Positions 18,184 through 27,954 of a stretch of 48,445 nt of DNA are shown piece after piece. Each line of letters starts with the position of its first letter. The first letter of the stretch is position 1. Source of the DNA: Mycobacterium sp. UM_WGJ (GTDB taxonomy: Bacteria; Actinomycetota; Actinomycetes; Mycobacteriales; Mycobacteriaceae). The stretch spans positions 1-48,445 of the forward strand of contig NZ_AUWR01000005.1 in the NCBI RefSeq assembly GCF_000455125.1, read 5' to 3'. Under the pieces are notes generated by a model. It made no database searches. It had not been told where the DNA came from and saw only the letters and a list, made by a program, of their open reading frames with translations. The position numbers and the translations under genes were made by a program.

Positions 18184-19914
18184 ATGGAGCCTGACTACGA
18201 CGTCCTGATCATCGGCTCGGGTTTCGGCGGCAGCGTGAGCGCGTTGCGGCTGACCGAGAAGGGTTATCGGGTAGGCGTTTTGGAGGCAGGCCGCCGCTAC
18301 GCCGACGCGGATTTCGCGAAGAACTCCTGGCATCTGCGCGAGTTTTTGTGGGCGCCGAAGCTGGGTTGCTACGGCATTCAGCGCATCCACCTGCTCAACA
18401 ATGTCATGGTGCTGGCCGGTGCCGGGGTCGGCGGCGGGTCGTTGAACTACGCCAACACGCTCTATGTCCCGCCGGAGCCGTTCTTCGCCGACAAGCAGTG
18501 GGCGCATATCACCGACTGGCGTGCCGAGTTGATGCCGCACTACGACCAGGCCAAGCGGATGCTCGGCGTGGTCCAGAACCCGACCTTCACCGACGCCGAC
18601 CGCATCGTTAAGCAGGTCGCCGATGAGATGGGAGTCGGCGACACGTTCGTGGCCACCCCGGTCGGGGTGTTCTTCGGCCCGGACGGCGCCAACGGTGCCA
18701 AGGAGCCGGGCAAGACCGTGGCCGACCCGTACTTCGGCGGAGCGGGCCCGAAGCGCACCGGTTGTATCGAGTGCGGCGAATGCATGACGGGCTGCCGCTG
18801 GGGTGCCAAGAACACCTTGGTCAAGAACTACCTGTATCTGGCGGAATCGGCTGGAGCGCAGGTGCATCCGATGACGACGGTGACTGCCTTCGAGCAGGGG
18901 GCCGACGGGCTATGGCAGGTGACGACGGTACGAACCGGCTTGCGCGCGCGCCGGCACCGCAAGACCTTCACCGCCCGGCACCTGATCCTGGCCGCCGGCA
19001 CCTACAACACCCAGCGGCTGTTGTTCAAGATGCGCGATAAGGGCAAGCTGCCGAGGCTCTCCGACAAGCTGGGCGTGCTGACCCGCACCAACTCCGAATC
19101 GATCGTGGGCGCGGCCACCTTGAAGGTCAACCCGGACCTGGACCTGACCCACGGCGTGGCGATCACCTCCTCGATCCACCCCACCACCGACACCCACGTC
19201 GAACCGGTCCGCTACGGCAAGGGCTCCAACGCCATGGGGTTGTTGCAGACCCTGATGACTGATGGTTCCGGTCCGCAAGGAACCGACACCCCGCGGTGGC
19301 GCCAGCTGCTGAACCAAGCCGGCGAAGACCCCCGCAACATTTTGCGGCTGCTCAACCCCCGGGGCTGGAGTGAGCGCACCGTGATCGCCCTGGTCATGCA
19401 GCATCTGGACAACTCGATCACCACCTTCACCAAACGCAGCAAGCTGGGCATCCGCCGCTACAGCAGCAAGCAGGGCCACGGCGAGCCGAACCCGAGCTGG
19501 ATTCCGGTCGGCAACGAGGTCACCCGCCGCATCGCCGCCAAGATCGACGGCGTGGCCGGCGGTACCTGGGGCGAGCTGTTCAACATTCCGCTCACCGCAC
19601 ACTTCCTGGGCGGGGCGGCGATCGGGGACAGCCCCGAGCACGGCGTCATCGACCCCTACCAGCGGGTGTACGGCTACCCGACCCTGGCGGTGATGGACGG
19701 CGCGGCGGTGTCGGCCAACCTCGGCGTCAACCCGTCCCTGTCGATCACCGCGCAGGCCGAGCGGGCCGCATCGCTGTGGCCCAACAAGGGCGAGGCCGAC
19801 CTGCGGCCCACCCAGGGCGAGGCCTACCGGCGGCTCGACCCGATCGCGCCGAAGAACCCGGCGGTGCCCGACAGCGCCTTCGGTGCGCTGCGCTGGTCCT
19901 CCGGTATCGCCTGA
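18184..19914 (+). CDS. choD: GMC-family oxidoreductase, ChoD-type cholesterol oxidase
   Basis: The product is 576 residues, the length of Rv3409c ChoD. The N-terminal FAD-binding motif is DYDVLIIGSGFGGSVSALRL. A cysteine-rich segment CIECGECMTGC lies at about residue 196-206. The C-terminal GMC motif includes TAHFLGGAAIGDSPEHGVIDP and NLGVNPSLSITAQAERA. The family oxidises sterol or other alcohols; in M. tuberculosis ChoD affects virulence, though cholesterol is not proven as its physiological substrate. It follows guaB3, but has its own probable leaderless promoter. It converges on the GH65 gene with only four bases between them. Confidence 0.92.
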   Translation: MEPDYDVLIIGSGFGGSVSALRLTEKGYRVGVLEAGRRYADADFAKNSWHLREFLWAPKLGCYGIQRIHLLNNVMVLAGAGVGGGSLNYANTLYVPPEPFFADKQWAHITDWRAELMPHYDQAKRMLGVVQNPTFTDADRIVKQVADEMGVGDTFVATPVGVFFGPDGANGAKEPGKTVADPYFGGAGPKRTGCIECGECMTGCRWGAKNTLVKNYLYLAESAGAQVHPMTTVTAFEQGADGLWQVTTVRTGLRARRHRKTFTARHLILAAGTYNTQRLLFKMRDKGKLPRLSDKLGVLTRTNSESIVGAATLKVNPDLDLTHGVAITSSIHPTTDTHVEPVRYGKGSNAMGLLQTLMTDGSGPQGTDTPRWRQLLNQAGEDPRNILRLLNPRGWSERTVIALVMQHLDNSITTFTKRSKLGIRRYSSKQGHGEPNPSWIPVGNEVTRRIAAKIDGVAGGTWGELFNIPLTAHFLGGAAIGDSPEHGVIDPYQRVYGYPTLAVMDGAAVSANLGVNPSLSITAQAERAASLWPNKGEADLRPTQGEAYRRLDPIAPKNPAVPDSAFGALRWSSGIA

Positions 19915-19918
19915 GCGA

Positions 19919-22279
19919 TCACCGCGCGACTTCCCGGCGGTGCATGGGTTCGCGGCCGGGCGGCTGCGTCGGAGTGGGCAGCAGCGGTTCGCGCCGACGG
20001 GCCGGCAGCGTCGTCGGGGACCGCGTACTCAGTTCGACCTCCTCGCCGGCATGGTTGATCGTCAGTCGGCCATCGGGGCCATCGCGCAGCGTGTAGGTGA
20101 CCTTGCTGTGGTTGGCGTCGACCGTCACCCGAAACCCCCGCCAGCGCAACCCGAAACGTAGCCGTGAGATTCCGTCCGGCAGGGCGGGATCCAGCGACAG
20201 CACGCCGGCGTCGTCGCGCAGGCCGCCGAACCCGGCCACCAATGACAGCCAGGTCCCGGCCAGCGCCGCCATATGCAGGCCGTCGCGGGTGTTGTCGTGC
20301 AGATCGCGCAGGTCGACGAACGCCGTCTCGTAGGTGTAGTCGTGGGCCAACTCCAGGTGTCCCACCTCGGCGCACATCACCGCCTGGGTGCACGCCGACA
20401 GCGACGAGTCCCGTACCGTGCGCCGCTCGTAGTAGTCGACGTTGCGGGCCTTCTGCTCGTCGGTGAACGCATGGCTGCGCCACTGCATGGCCAGTAGCAG
20501 ATCGGCCTGCTTGACCACCTGGGCCGGGTACAGCCGCACATAGGGTTCGCTGAGTAGCAGTGGGTAGGTGTTGCGGGTGTCGAAGTCCCATTCCGCGGCC
20601 GTGGTGAACCCGTCGCACTGCGGATGCACCCCGAGTTCCTCGTCGTAGGGAATGTGCGCCGCGTCGGCCGCGTCCCGCCAGCCCGCCATTTCCTCGGTGG
20701 TGACCCCCAACTCGTGGGCGGCATCGGGGTGGCGGGCGCATGCCTCGGCGGCGGTGCGCAGATTATGGGCGGCCATCAGGTTGGTGAACACGTTGTCCCG
20801 AACGATCGCGGTGTATTCGTCGGGACCGGTGACCCCGTACAGGTGCCACACCCCGTGCCGGTCGTGGTGCCCCAGCGAGCGCCAGAGCCGCGCGGTCTCG
20901 ACCAGCACCGCCAGCCCGCACTCCTGCTCCACCGAGGGGTCGCCGGTGACCACCCGGTACTGCTCGAACGCCGCCGCGATATCGGCGTTGATGTGCCAGG
21001 CGGCGGTGCCCGCCGGCCAGTACCCGGAGCATTCTTGGCCACGGATCGTCCGCCACGGGAAAGCCGCGCCGGACAGCCCCAACTCGGTGGCGCGCCCGCG
21101 CGCGAGATCCAGCGTGGTCGCCCGCCAGCGCAGCGCATCGGCCGCGGCGTGCGGAGCGGTGTAGATCAGCACCGGCAGGATGAAGCTCTCGCTGTCCCAG
21201 AAGGTATGGCCGTCATAGCCGGTGCCGGTCAGGCCCTTACTGGGGATGGCGCGGCGTTCGGCGCGGGCGCTGGCTTGTAGCAGGTGGAACAGCGCGAAGC
21301 GGACCGCCTGCTGGCAGTCCGGGTCGCCGTGGACCTCGACGTCGGCACCGTCCCAGAACTCGTCGAGGTAGGCACGTTGGGCGTCGACCAGCCCCTGCCA
21401 GCCGCTGTAGCGGGCGCCGGTCAGCGCCGCGATGGCCTGATCGCGCAGCGCGGGCCTGGACCGCTCACTGGACCAGCCGTAGGCCAGGTATTTGACGATG
21501 CGCAGTTTCTGCCCGGGACGCAGTCCGCACACCACGGTGGTCGCCGCCACGTCGGGGATCGCTATCGTGGAGACCTGGACCCGCCCGGGTACCTCGACCT
21601 CGTGATCCATGGCGGCGGCCATCATCAGTTCGCTGGCGCGGGTGCGGTGCACCAGTACCGCACCGGTGTTGGTGTTCTCGCGTTCGACGGCCTCCAGTGG
21701 GTTCTCCAGGATCGCCGCAACCCGCGGGTCGTCGGAGGTCGGCGGCTGGTCCTCATTGGCGACCAGCTCGGATTGCACTGTCACACGGACGAATTCATCG
21801 ACCGCCTCGACGACGTATTCGATGGCGGCGACGCTGCGCTGCGCGAGCGACACCAACCGGGTCGAATGCACCTTGACTTGCTTCTTCGCCGGTGAGCGCC
21901 AGTGGATGTGGCGGGTCAGGGTGCCCGCGCGCAGATCGAGGATCCGCTCGTGTTCGATCAGCTCGCCGTAGCGGACGTCCAGCGGTTCGTCGTCGACCAT
22001 CAGCCGGATTATCTTGCCGTTGGTCACGTCGACCACGGTCTGCCCGGCCTGCGGGTAGCCGAATCCGGACTCGGCGTGCGGCAGCGGCCGCACCTCGTAG
22101 AACGAGTTCAGGTAGGTTCCGGGCAGGCCATGCGGTTCGCCCTCATCGAGGTTGCCGCGCAGGCCGATGTGCCCGTTGGACAGGGCGAACAGGGACTCCG
22201 TCTGCCCCAGCAGATCCAGGTCGAGGTGGGTCTCGCGGATCTGCCACGGTTCTATCGGAAAGTAATCTTGCGCGATCAT
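19919..22279 (-). CDS. Glycoside hydrolase family 65 phosphorylase (Rv3401 homologue)
   Basis: The product is 786 residues, exactly the length I recall for Rv3401. GH65 enzymes phosphorolyse alpha-glucosides such as maltose, trehalose or kojibiose to beta-glucose 1-phosphate plus a sugar. The N-terminal beta-sandwich begins YFPIEPWQIRETHLDLDLLGQ with the conserved SLFALSNGHIGLRGN. In the (alpha/alpha)6 barrel the general acid is Glu488 in GVTGPDEYTA, and the phosphate/substrate site includes HTFWDSESF. ATG 22279 gives the family length; the frame extends upstream to 22348 inside the mutase gene. It lies 10 bases after the beta-phosphoglucomutase gene, the classic pairing, since the mutase uses its product. 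The disaccharide substrate is not determinable here. Confidence 0.92.
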   Translation of the reverse strand: MIAQDYFPIEPWQIRETHLDLDLLGQTESLFALSNGHIGLRGNLDEGEPHGLPGTYLNSFYEVRPLPHAESGFGYPQAGQTVVDVTNGKIIRLMVDDEPLDVRYGELIEHERILDLRAGTLTRHIHWRSPAKKQVKVHSTRLVSLAQRSVAAIEYVVEAVDEFVRVTVQSELVANEDQPPTSDDPRVAAILENPLEAVERENTNTGAVLVHRTRASELMMAAAMDHEVEVPGRVQVSTIAIPDVAATTVVCGLRPGQKLRIVKYLAYGWSSERSRPALRDQAIAALTGARYSGWQGLVDAQRAYLDEFWDGADVEVHGDPDCQQAVRFALFHLLQASARAERRAIPSKGLTGTGYDGHTFWDSESFILPVLIYTAPHAAADALRWRATTLDLARGRATELGLSGAAFPWRTIRGQECSGYWPAGTAAWHINADIAAAFEQYRVVTGDPSVEQECGLAVLVETARLWRSLGHHDRHGVWHLYGVTGPDEYTAIVRDNVFTNLMAAHNLRTAAEACARHPDAAHELGVTTEEMAGWRDAADAAHIPYDEELGVHPQCDGFTTAAEWDFDTRNTYPLLLSEPYVRLYPAQVVKQADLLLAMQWRSHAFTDEQKARNVDYYERRTVRDSSLSACTQAVMCAEVGHLELAHDYTYETAFVDLRDLHDNTRDGLHMAALAGTWLSLVAGFGGLRDDAGVLSLDPALPDGISRLRFGLRWRGFRVTVDANHSKVTYTLRDGPDGRLTINHAGEEVELSTRSPTTLPARRREPLLPTPTQPPGREPMHRREVAR

Positions 22280-22289
22280 CGGCTCGCTT

Positions 22290-23066
22290 TCACAACAGTT
22301 CTTCCAGATCGGTGACGACGACGTCGGCGCCGTGGCTGAGCAGCTCATCGCGCTGGCCCACCCGGTCGACTCCCACCACGAAGCCGAACCCGCCGGCTCG
22401 ACCGGCCGCCACCCCCGACAGCGCGTCTTCGAATACCGCAGCCGCCGTGGGGGACACGCCGAGCAGCTGCGCCGCCCGCAGAAACGAATCCGGTGCGGGC
22501 TTGCCCGCGATGTGTTCGGTGCGCAGCGTCACGCCGTCGACCCGTTGCGCGATGAACGTCTCCAGACCGGTGAGCGCCAGTACCTCACCGGCGTTGGCGC
22601 TGGCCGACACCACCGCGGTGGCCAGGCCCGCCGCGGTGACCGCTGCCAGGTAGCGACGGGATCCCTCGAACACCTCCACCCCGTCGGACTGCAGCGTCAC
22701 CAGGAACGCCGCGTTCTTGCGGTTGCCCAGACCGTGCACGGTCTCGGCATCGGGTGGGTCGTCGTCGGCGCCGTCGGGCAGCGTGATGCCGCGACTGGCC
22801 AGAAACGCGCGCACTCCGTCGTCGCGTTTGCGACCGTCGACGAAGCGCCGGTAATCACCTTCCGGGTCGAACGGCACGAACGGTTCGCCGGTGCGTTCGG
22901 CGCGCGCAGACAGGTAGGTGTCGAACATGGTCTTCCAGGCGCGGGTATGCACGCTGGCGGTGTCGGTGAGGACTCCATCGAGGTCGAACAGGCAGGCACG
23001 CACCGTTTCGGGCAGACCCAGCACGTGTCCTCCTTCTTCCGTTGCGGCGTCCTTCCACTTCACCAT
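22290..23066 (-). CDS. Beta-phosphoglucomutase, HAD family (Rv3400 homologue)
   Basis: The product is 258 residues. HAD motif I is [10 protein letters not shown] with nucleophile Asp28 and acid/base Asp30. Motif II is VVSASAN, the motif III lysine is in GKPAPDSFL, and motif IV is [12 protein letters not shown]. The cap domain between motifs I and II is the mutase type. It converts beta-glucose 1-phosphate, released by the adjoining GH65 phosphorylase, to glucose 6-phosphate. The ATG at 23066 and the divergent guaA start at 23113 are only 46 bases apart, so the promoters must overlap. Confidence 0.92.
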   Translation of the reverse strand: MVKWKDAATEEGGHVLGLPETVRACLFDLDGVLTDTASVHTRAWKTMFDTYLSARAERTGEPFVPFDPEGDYRRFVDGRKRDDGVRAFLASRGITLPDGADDDPPDAETVHGLGNRKNAAFLVTLQSDGVEVFEGSRRYLAAVTAAGLATAVVSASANAGEVLALTGLETFIAQRVDGVTLRTEHIAGKPAPDSFLRAAQLLGVSPTAAAVFEDALSGVAAGRAGGFGFVVGVDRVGQRDELLSHGADVVVTDLEELL

Positions 23067-23100
23067 GCCCGCCGTTGGTCCGGCTGACTTTTGCCGCCAC

Positions 23101-23106
23101 TACACT
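23101..23106 (+). promoter_or_regulatory. -10 element of guaA, probable leaderless start
   Basis: TACACT ends six bases before GTG 23113, placing the transcript start at the initiation codon. No ribosome-binding site is visible, and the space to the divergent mutase gene leaves little room for a leader. Confidence 0.5.
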
Positions 23107-23112
23107 CTGTGC

Positions 23113-24681
23113 GTGTCATCACCATCGTCTCGTCCCGTCTTGGTCGTCGACTTCGGCGCGCAGTACGCCCAATTGATCGCCCGCCGAGTTCGGGAGGCGC
23201 GGGTCTTCTCCGAGGTCATCCCGCACACCGCGACAGTCGAAGAAATCGCCGCGCGCAATCCGCTGGCGATCGTGCTGTCCGGCGGGCCGGCCAGCGTCTA
23301 CGCCGAGGGCGCGCCCCAGCTCGATCCGGCGCTGTTTGAGCTCGACCTTCCGGTGTTCGGCATCTGCTACGGCTTTCAAGCCATGGCGGCGGCGCTCGGC
23401 GGCACCGTCGAGCACACCGGGACCAGTGAGTACGGCCGCACCGAACTGACGGTGACCGGCGGAGAACTGCACTCGGGCCTGCCGGGCACCCAGCCGGTGT
23501 GGATGAGTCACGGCGACGCGGTGACCGTTGCGCCCGACGGGTTCACCGTGGTGGCCGGCACCGTGGGTGCCCCGGTGGCCGCGTTCGAGAACCGCGCCCG
23601 CCGGCTCGCCGGGGTGCAGTACCACCCCGAGGTGCTGCACACCCCCTACGGGCAGCGGGTGCTCAGCCGGTTCCTGCACGAGTTCGCCGGCATCGACGCG
23701 GCCTGGACGCCCGCCAATATCGCCGATGCGCTGATCGAGCAGGTGCGCGAACAGATCGGCGACGGCCATGCCATCTGTGGACTGTCCGGCGGGGTGGATT
23801 CGGCGGTTGCCGCGGCGCTGGTGCAGCGTGCCATCGGTGACCGCCTGACGTGTGTCTTCGTCGACCACGGGCTGTTGCGCGCCGGTGAACGTGAGCAGGT
23901 GCAGAACGACTTCGTCGCCGCCACCGGCGCGAAGCTGGTCACTGTAGATGCCGCCGCCGTCTTCCTCGATGCGCTGTCGGGGGTGTCGGATCCCGAGGGC
24001 AAGCGCAAGATCATCGGGCGCCAGTTCATCCGGGCCTTCGAGGGTGCGGTGCGAGACACCTTGGGAGACCACGATGCTTCTCAAGGCGGCGTCGAGTTCC
24101 TGGTGCAGGGCACGCTGTATCCGGACGTGGTGGAATCCGGTGGGGGGACCGGCACCGCGAACATCAAGAGCCACCACAACGTCGGTGGGCTGCCCGACGA
24201 CCTGAAGTTCAGTCTCGTCGAGCCGCTGCGGCTGCTGTTCAAGGACGAGGTGCGCGCGGTCGGGCGCGAGTTGGGACTGCCGGAGGAGATCGTTGCCCGC
24301 CAACCGTTCCCGGGTCCCGGACTGGGCATCCGGATCGTCGGCGAGGTCACCGGTGAGCGGCTGGCGACGCTGCGGCAGGCCGACGCGATAGCCCGCGAGG
24401 AGTTGACCGCCGCCGGCCTGGACCACCAGATCTGGCAGTGTCCGGTGGTGCTGCTGGCCGATGTCCGTTCGGTGGGGGTGCAAGGCGACGGCCGCACCTA
24501 CGGCCACCCGATCGTGCTGCGCCCGGTGTCCAGTGAAGACGCCATGACCGCCGACTGGACCCGAGTGCCCTACGAGGTGCTGGAGCGGATCTCGACTCGG
24601 ATAACCAATGAGGTTCGCGAGGTCAACCGCGTAGTCTTGGATATCACCAGCAAACCACCCGGCACTATTGAGTGGGAGTAG
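23113..24681 (+). CDS. guaA: GMP synthase (glutamine-hydrolysing)
   Basis: The product is 522 residues. It aminates XMP to GMP with glutamine and ATP. The class I amidotransferase domain (about 10-200) has Cys85 in GICYGFQAM and the HPE dyad in GVQYHPEV. The ATP-pyrophosphatase domain starts about 210 with the PP-loop SGGVDS (225-230). The dimerisation domain ends with [13 protein letters not shown], the typical GuaA C-terminus. GTG 23113 is chosen since the protein then begins just before [20 protein letters not shown]; the frame is open upstream to 22918 but that region codes for the mutase on the other strand. The pathway partner guaB2 is about 8 kb away on the same strand. Confidence 0.96.
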   Translation: MSSPSSRPVLVVDFGAQYAQLIARRVREARVFSEVIPHTATVEEIAARNPLAIVLSGGPASVYAEGAPQLDPALFELDLPVFGICYGFQAMAAALGGTVEHTGTSEYGRTELTVTGGELHSGLPGTQPVWMSHGDAVTVAPDGFTVVAGTVGAPVAAFENRARRLAGVQYHPEVLHTPYGQRVLSRFLHEFAGIDAAWTPANIADALIEQVREQIGDGHAICGLSGGVDSAVAAALVQRAIGDRLTCVFVDHGLLRAGEREQVQNDFVAATGAKLVTVDAAAVFLDALSGVSDPEGKRKIIGRQFIRAFEGAVRDTLGDHDASQGGVEFLVQGTLYPDVVESGGGTGTANIKSHHNVGGLPDDLKFSLVEPLRLLFKDEVRAVGRELGLPEEIVARQPFPGPGLGIRIVGEVTGERLATLRQADAIAREELTAAGLDHQIWQCPVVLLADVRSVGVQGDGRTYGHPIVLRPVSSEDAMTADWTRVPYEVLERISTRITNEVREVNRVVLDITSKPPGTIEWE

Positions 24682-24685
24682 CCCC

Positions 24686-25597
24686 ATGATTGCTGCGCTT
24701 TCCGCTGCCGACGTGCAGCGTCGCGAATTCTGGACGCAACTGTGCCCGGAAATGTCGATAGAAGCCGGGGGCGCCCGCCCGTCCGCTGCGGTGGGCGAGC
24801 TCGATACCCAGCTGGCCAACTTGAAGCGCGAGGGCTACGTCCAGGTCCCCGACGCCCTGCCGGAAGCGGCCATCGCGCCCATTCGCGCGGGCGTGTCGAC
24901 GCTGTTCCAGCAAGGAATCCCGTTGGCCTTCGCGTTCGTCTACGACGAGCTGTGGCTGGCTTTCCAGGGGCTGTCGGAGTTCCTCTCCAGCGTGATGGGC
25001 GAGGGGTACCAGGCGCTGCCCGACTTCTGGGTCTGGCACGTCAATCCCAACGACAACGCCGTCGGCTGGGGACCGCACCGGGACAAGTTGATCAACACCC
25101 TTGATGACGACAACTCGCCTCACACGCTGACCGTGTGGCTGCCGTTCACCGACGCCACGCCGCTCAATGGATGTATGTACATGCTGCCCGCCCATCTCGA
25201 TGATCGTTTCGTCGAACGTCGCTGGGACGGGCCGGACAACACGGTGGTCCGCAATCTCCAGGACATTCGGGCGCTGCCGGCCACGGCGGGCACCATGTTC
25301 GCCTGGAATCAGGCGGTGCTGCATTGGGGCGGGCGTGGCAGCCGTCTTGGCGCCGCGCCGCGGATCAGTGCCGCTTTCGAGTTTCAGCGTTCCGACTGCG
25401 CGCCGTTCAACACGCCGTTGCTGGATCCGGGCCGCATGCCGACGTTCACCGAGCGGCTCGGGTTGATCGGCAAACAGGTTCTGCAGTATCGCCACATGTA
25501 TCCGCTTGCTCCTGAAGTCGAGGCCATCGCGACTGTGCTCGCGGAGAGCTACATGCCTGAGGTGGTTGCCTCGATGGGAGTCGGTGCGGCTCTCTGA
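24686..25597 (+). CDS. Phytanoyl-CoA dioxygenase (PhyH) family protein
   Basis: The product is 303 residues. It has the facial triad and 2-oxoglutarate ligands of a Fe(II) dioxygenase: His131 and Asp133 in GPHRDKL, His213 in VLHWGGRG and Arg226 in RISAAFEF. PhyH enzymes hydroxylate CoA thioesters, free acids or many secondary metabolites, so the substrate is open. ATG 24686 is four bases after the guaA stop with GGGAG eight bases upstream inside the guaA end, so it is probably co-transcribed with guaA. It is not in the M. tuberculosis locus, where imuA' follows guaA, and is part of an insertion of three genes. Confidence 0.87.
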   Translation: MIAALSAADVQRREFWTQLCPEMSIEAGGARPSAAVGELDTQLANLKREGYVQVPDALPEAAIAPIRAGVSTLFQQGIPLAFAFVYDELWLAFQGLSEFLSSVMGEGYQALPDFWVWHVNPNDNAVGWGPHRDKLINTLDDDNSPHTLTVWLPFTDATPLNGCMYMLPAHLDDRFVERRWDGPDNTVVRNLQDIRALPATAGTMFAWNQAVLHWGGRGSRLGAAPRISAAFEFQRSDCAPFNTPLLDPGRMPTFTERLGLIGKQVLQYRHMYPLAPEVEAIATVLAESYMPEVVASMGVGAAL

Positions 25598-25608
25598 TGA
25601 GGGGGAGC

Positions 25609-26211
25609 CTATATCGGCACCGCACGCAGCGCCGCGGGAAGACTGGGCAGGAAATGCTCGGTCGCGAATGTGCGGATGTCCTCGACGGAATCCAGCGGTT
25701 CGCGCGACGGCAATAACAGTGCCAGCGCCGCGTATCGCAGGACGGTGTCGGCCAATTCGGTGACCACCGCCGGGCCGAGGCGTTCGGCGAACCCGGCCGG
25801 GAAGATCACCCGCAGCGCTTCGGACATGCGGTCCAGGATCGCGCTGTAGTGCCGCCGGGAGAGCTCCAGCGCCAGCGCCGGCTCATCGGTGATCATCCGG
25901 TTGAGCACCCGATGTCGGCGAAACTGCATGATTGCCGACGTGAACGCCTCGACATAGTAATTCGACTGGGCGCCAGAGTTTTTCAGCTCGGTGGCGATGT
26001 CGTCGTAGAGCGCGGCGTTCTCCCGGTCGATGACTGCGGCAACCAGCTCATCGCGACCGGCGAACCGGCGGTAGATGGTGGTGCGACTGACCCCGGCGCG
26101 GCGAGCCACGTCGTCCAGTGCGACCCGCCGGAAGCCGTGCTGCTCGAACTCGACGACCGCGGCGTCGAGGATGGCGGTGGTCGCCGGGTCAGCCCCGGGT
26201 GTAGCCGGCAT
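25609..26211 (-). CDS. TetR family transcriptional regulator
   Basis: The product is 200 residues. The N-terminal helix-turn-helix covers about 25-55 ([21 protein letters not shown]) after the [14 protein letters not shown] helix. The C-terminal ~140 residues form the ligand-binding helical domain. ATG 26211 overlaps the end of the MpaB-like gene by 23 bases, so the two are an operon with the regulator second. It probably represses its own operon through the inverted repeat at 27056-27075. It also ends close to the PhyH gene (convergent). Confidence 0.9.
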   Translation of the reverse strand: MPATPGADPATTAILDAAVVEFEQHGFRRVALDDVARRAGVSRTTIYRRFAGRDELVAAVIDRENAALYDDIATELKNSGAQSNYYVEAFTSAIMQFRRHRVLNRMITDEPALALELSRRHYSAILDRMSEALRVIFPAGFAERLGPAVVTELADTVLRYAALALLLPSREPLDSVEDIRTFATEHFLPSLPAALRAVPI

Positions 26212-27043
26212 AGGCGAATTGGTTGTAGCGCAGTCGCATCGGCAAATGATCCCACGCCCAGTTGACCGGCCGCGACCGGCAGACCGCGGCGAACCGCTGA
26301 TAGCGCCGCTCGTGGCGATCACTCCACGGCAAGCCCAGTTGGGCACGGGTGCTCGGCGGCATGCCGCCGGTGGTGAGAAACGCCGCGAGCGGGTTGAAGA
26401 CCACCGAAATCGCCCGCCACAGTGTCGGCGGCACTCCCTTGGGGCAGGGGAAGCCCTTGGTGACATAGCCGACGCCGTACTTGGCGGTCGGGTGGTCGAC
26501 GAGAACCTTGTCCAGCATCTGATTCCAGTAGCGCTCGAATTCGGCGTAGTCGGCCGGCATCACCCGGTCGCTGACGCCGTAGCGGCGATACCAGGTCTTC
26601 GATTCGAGGTAGATCCGCTCCTTCTCGGCGGGGGTCAGCCGCTTGACGAAGGTGTCGGCGAAGTACAGCACCTGCTCGACGAACGTGGCGTGGGCCCAGA
26701 AGTAGGTCTCGGGATCCAGTGCGTGGTACCGGTTTCCATCCGGCATGGTCCCCTTGATGTTGAGGTGGAAGTCGCGCACCTGCTGGCCGGGGTTGTCGGA
26801 CTCGGCGCCGTAGACGGTCATGAAGATCGGCGGCAGCGAGCGTTTGATGCGAGCGGCGGTGTCGGTGAAGAACACCGAGTGGTCCAGCACGCCCTGGCCG
26901 AGCTCGGCGAGCATGTTCTGCAGCACCGCGGGCCGCGGCCCGATCAAGAACATCCGGTTGTCGCCGAAGTAGCGCCACACCAGGGACTGCGGTCCCAAGG
27001 GCAGCGCATCGGTAGCCGCGTCGGACTCCACGGATTGGGTCAT
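26189..27043 (-). CDS. MpaB-like oxygenase (DUF2236)
   Basis: The product is 284 residues. It belongs to the DUF2236 family, which includes the latex-clearing protein/MpaB oxygenases that bind haem b. Typical segments are [23 protein letters not shown] divided over the first helix, [22 protein letters not shown], and the Arg-rich [15 protein letters not shown]. The [15 protein letters not shown] region is the candidate haem-pocket part. No signal peptide is visible. Mycobacteria hold several such genes, often with a TetR gene, as here. Substrate unknown. ATG 27043 is chosen over the in-frame start at 27079, which would lie beyond the operator. Confidence 0.85.
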   Translation of the reverse strand: MTQSVESDAATDALPLGPQSLVWRYFGDNRMFLIGPRPAVLQNMLAELGQGVLDHSVFFTDTAARIKRSLPPIFMTVYGAESDNPGQQVRDFHLNIKGTMPDGNRYHALDPETYFWAHATFVEQVLYFADTFVKRLTPAEKERIYLESKTWYRRYGVSDRVMPADYAEFERYWNQMLDKVLVDHPTAKYGVGYVTKGFPCPKGVPPTLWRAISVVFNPLAAFLTTGGMPPSTRAQLGLPWSDRHERRYQRFAAVCRSRPVNWAWDHLPMRLRYNQFAYAGYTRG

Positions 27044-27055
27044 GCGGAACAGTGT

Positions 27056-27075
27056 TACATATTTTGAACTATGTA
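27056..27075. promoter_or_regulatory. Inverted repeat, probable TetR operator
   Basis: TACATA (27056-27061) and TATGTA (27070-27075) are perfect inverted arms with an eight-base spacer, 13 bases upstream of the MpaB-like ATG. The AT-rich arms would overlap the promoter. Autoregulation by the TetR protein of this operon is inferred from position. Confidence 0.5.
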
Positions 27076-27194
27076 CCAATCGTCGACGGCCGATGGCCTG
27101 GGGCGCGGTGCTGATGGGGCGTGAGAGGCCGTTGATGCGCCGCCGAAGGATCCGGCTTGACGGTTGTCGGTGGGGGAGTGTTCACTCGGGTCAA

Positions 27195-27220
27195 TCGAAC
27201 ATAGTTTCGAACATATTCGA
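27195..27220. promoter_or_regulatory. LexA (SOS) box upstream of imuA'
   Basis: TCGAAC-ATAG-TTTCGA (27195-27210) matches the mycobacterial SOS consensus TCGAAC-N4-GTTCGA with one mismatch. A second, overlapping near-palindrome CGAACATATTCG (27208-27219) follows. The site is 19 to 44 bases before the imuA' ATG at 27239, so LexA would block the promoter. Confidence 0.8.
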
Positions 27221-27238
27221 GTGTTTCCGGAGGCGATC

Positions 27239-27943
27239 ATGACGGCGGCGGTGGACGTGGGGCAACGCCATGGTGCCGGAGAAAATCGCGCCGAACAGCT
27301 GGAACAGCTGCGTCGGCAGATGGCGGCGGTGTCGGGCAAGGTGGGTGCGGGCCGGCGGGGGGCCGGACTGTCGGCTGCAGCGGCCCCGGCCGCCGACGCG
27401 GTGCTGCCGGTCCCGTCGCTGCTGGCCGGGGTGTTGCCCGCCGGACTGCCGCGCGGCACGGTGGTGGTGCTCTCGGGGGCCCGCTCGCTGATGCTGAGCA
27501 TGGTGGCCACGGTGACGGCGGCCGGCGGCAACGCAGCCATCGTCGGTCAGCCGGATCTCGGGTTGCTGGCCGCCTCCGAGATGGGCGCCGACCTGAGCCG
27601 GCTCGCGGTGATCCCCGACCCCGGCAACGACCCGGTGGAGGTGGCCACGGTGCTGATGGACGGCATGGATCTGGTGGTGCTCGGGCTGGGCGGCCGATCG
27701 GTACCGCCGGCGCGCACCCGGGTGGTGCTGGCCCGCGCGCGTCACCGGGGCTGCGCCCTGCTGGTCTCCGGCGGCACCTGGCAAGGCGCGGCGCTGCAGT
27801 TGGACGCCCGGGTGAGCGGCTATGAGACCGTAGGCGACAAGATGACGGGCTGTGGCGCCATCTCCGGCTTCGGGCGGATCGGCGCGGTGCGGCTCGAGGT
27901 GCGGGCCGCCGGACGCGCGGCCGGGCGGACCAGGGCCGGGTAG
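27239..27943 (+). CDS. imuA': ImuA', SOS mutasome accessory protein
   Basis: The product is 234 residues. It has a truncated RecA-like fold as in Rv3395c: [26 protein letters not shown] in place of a normal Walker A, then [10 protein letters not shown] at a Walker B position. The N-terminal region ([18 protein letters not shown]) is helical. ImuA' works with ImuB and DnaE2 in induced mutagenesis and interacts with RecA and ImuB. ATG 27239 is five bases after GGAGG; an ATG at 27164 would lie upstream of the LexA box. The gene is 12 bases from imuB, in one SOS-induced operon. Confidence 0.92.
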   Translation: MTAAVDVGQRHGAGENRAEQLEQLRRQMAAVSGKVGAGRRGAGLSAAAAPAADAVLPVPSLLAGVLPAGLPRGTVVVLSGARSLMLSMVATVTAAGGNAAIVGQPDLGLLAASEMGADLSRLAVIPDPGNDPVEVATVLMDGMDLVVLGLGGRSVPPARTRVVLARARHRGCALLVSGGTWQGAALQLDARVSGYETVGDKMTGCGAISGFGRIGAVRLEVRAAGRAAGRTRAG

Positions 27944-27954
27944 CGAGCCTTCCC

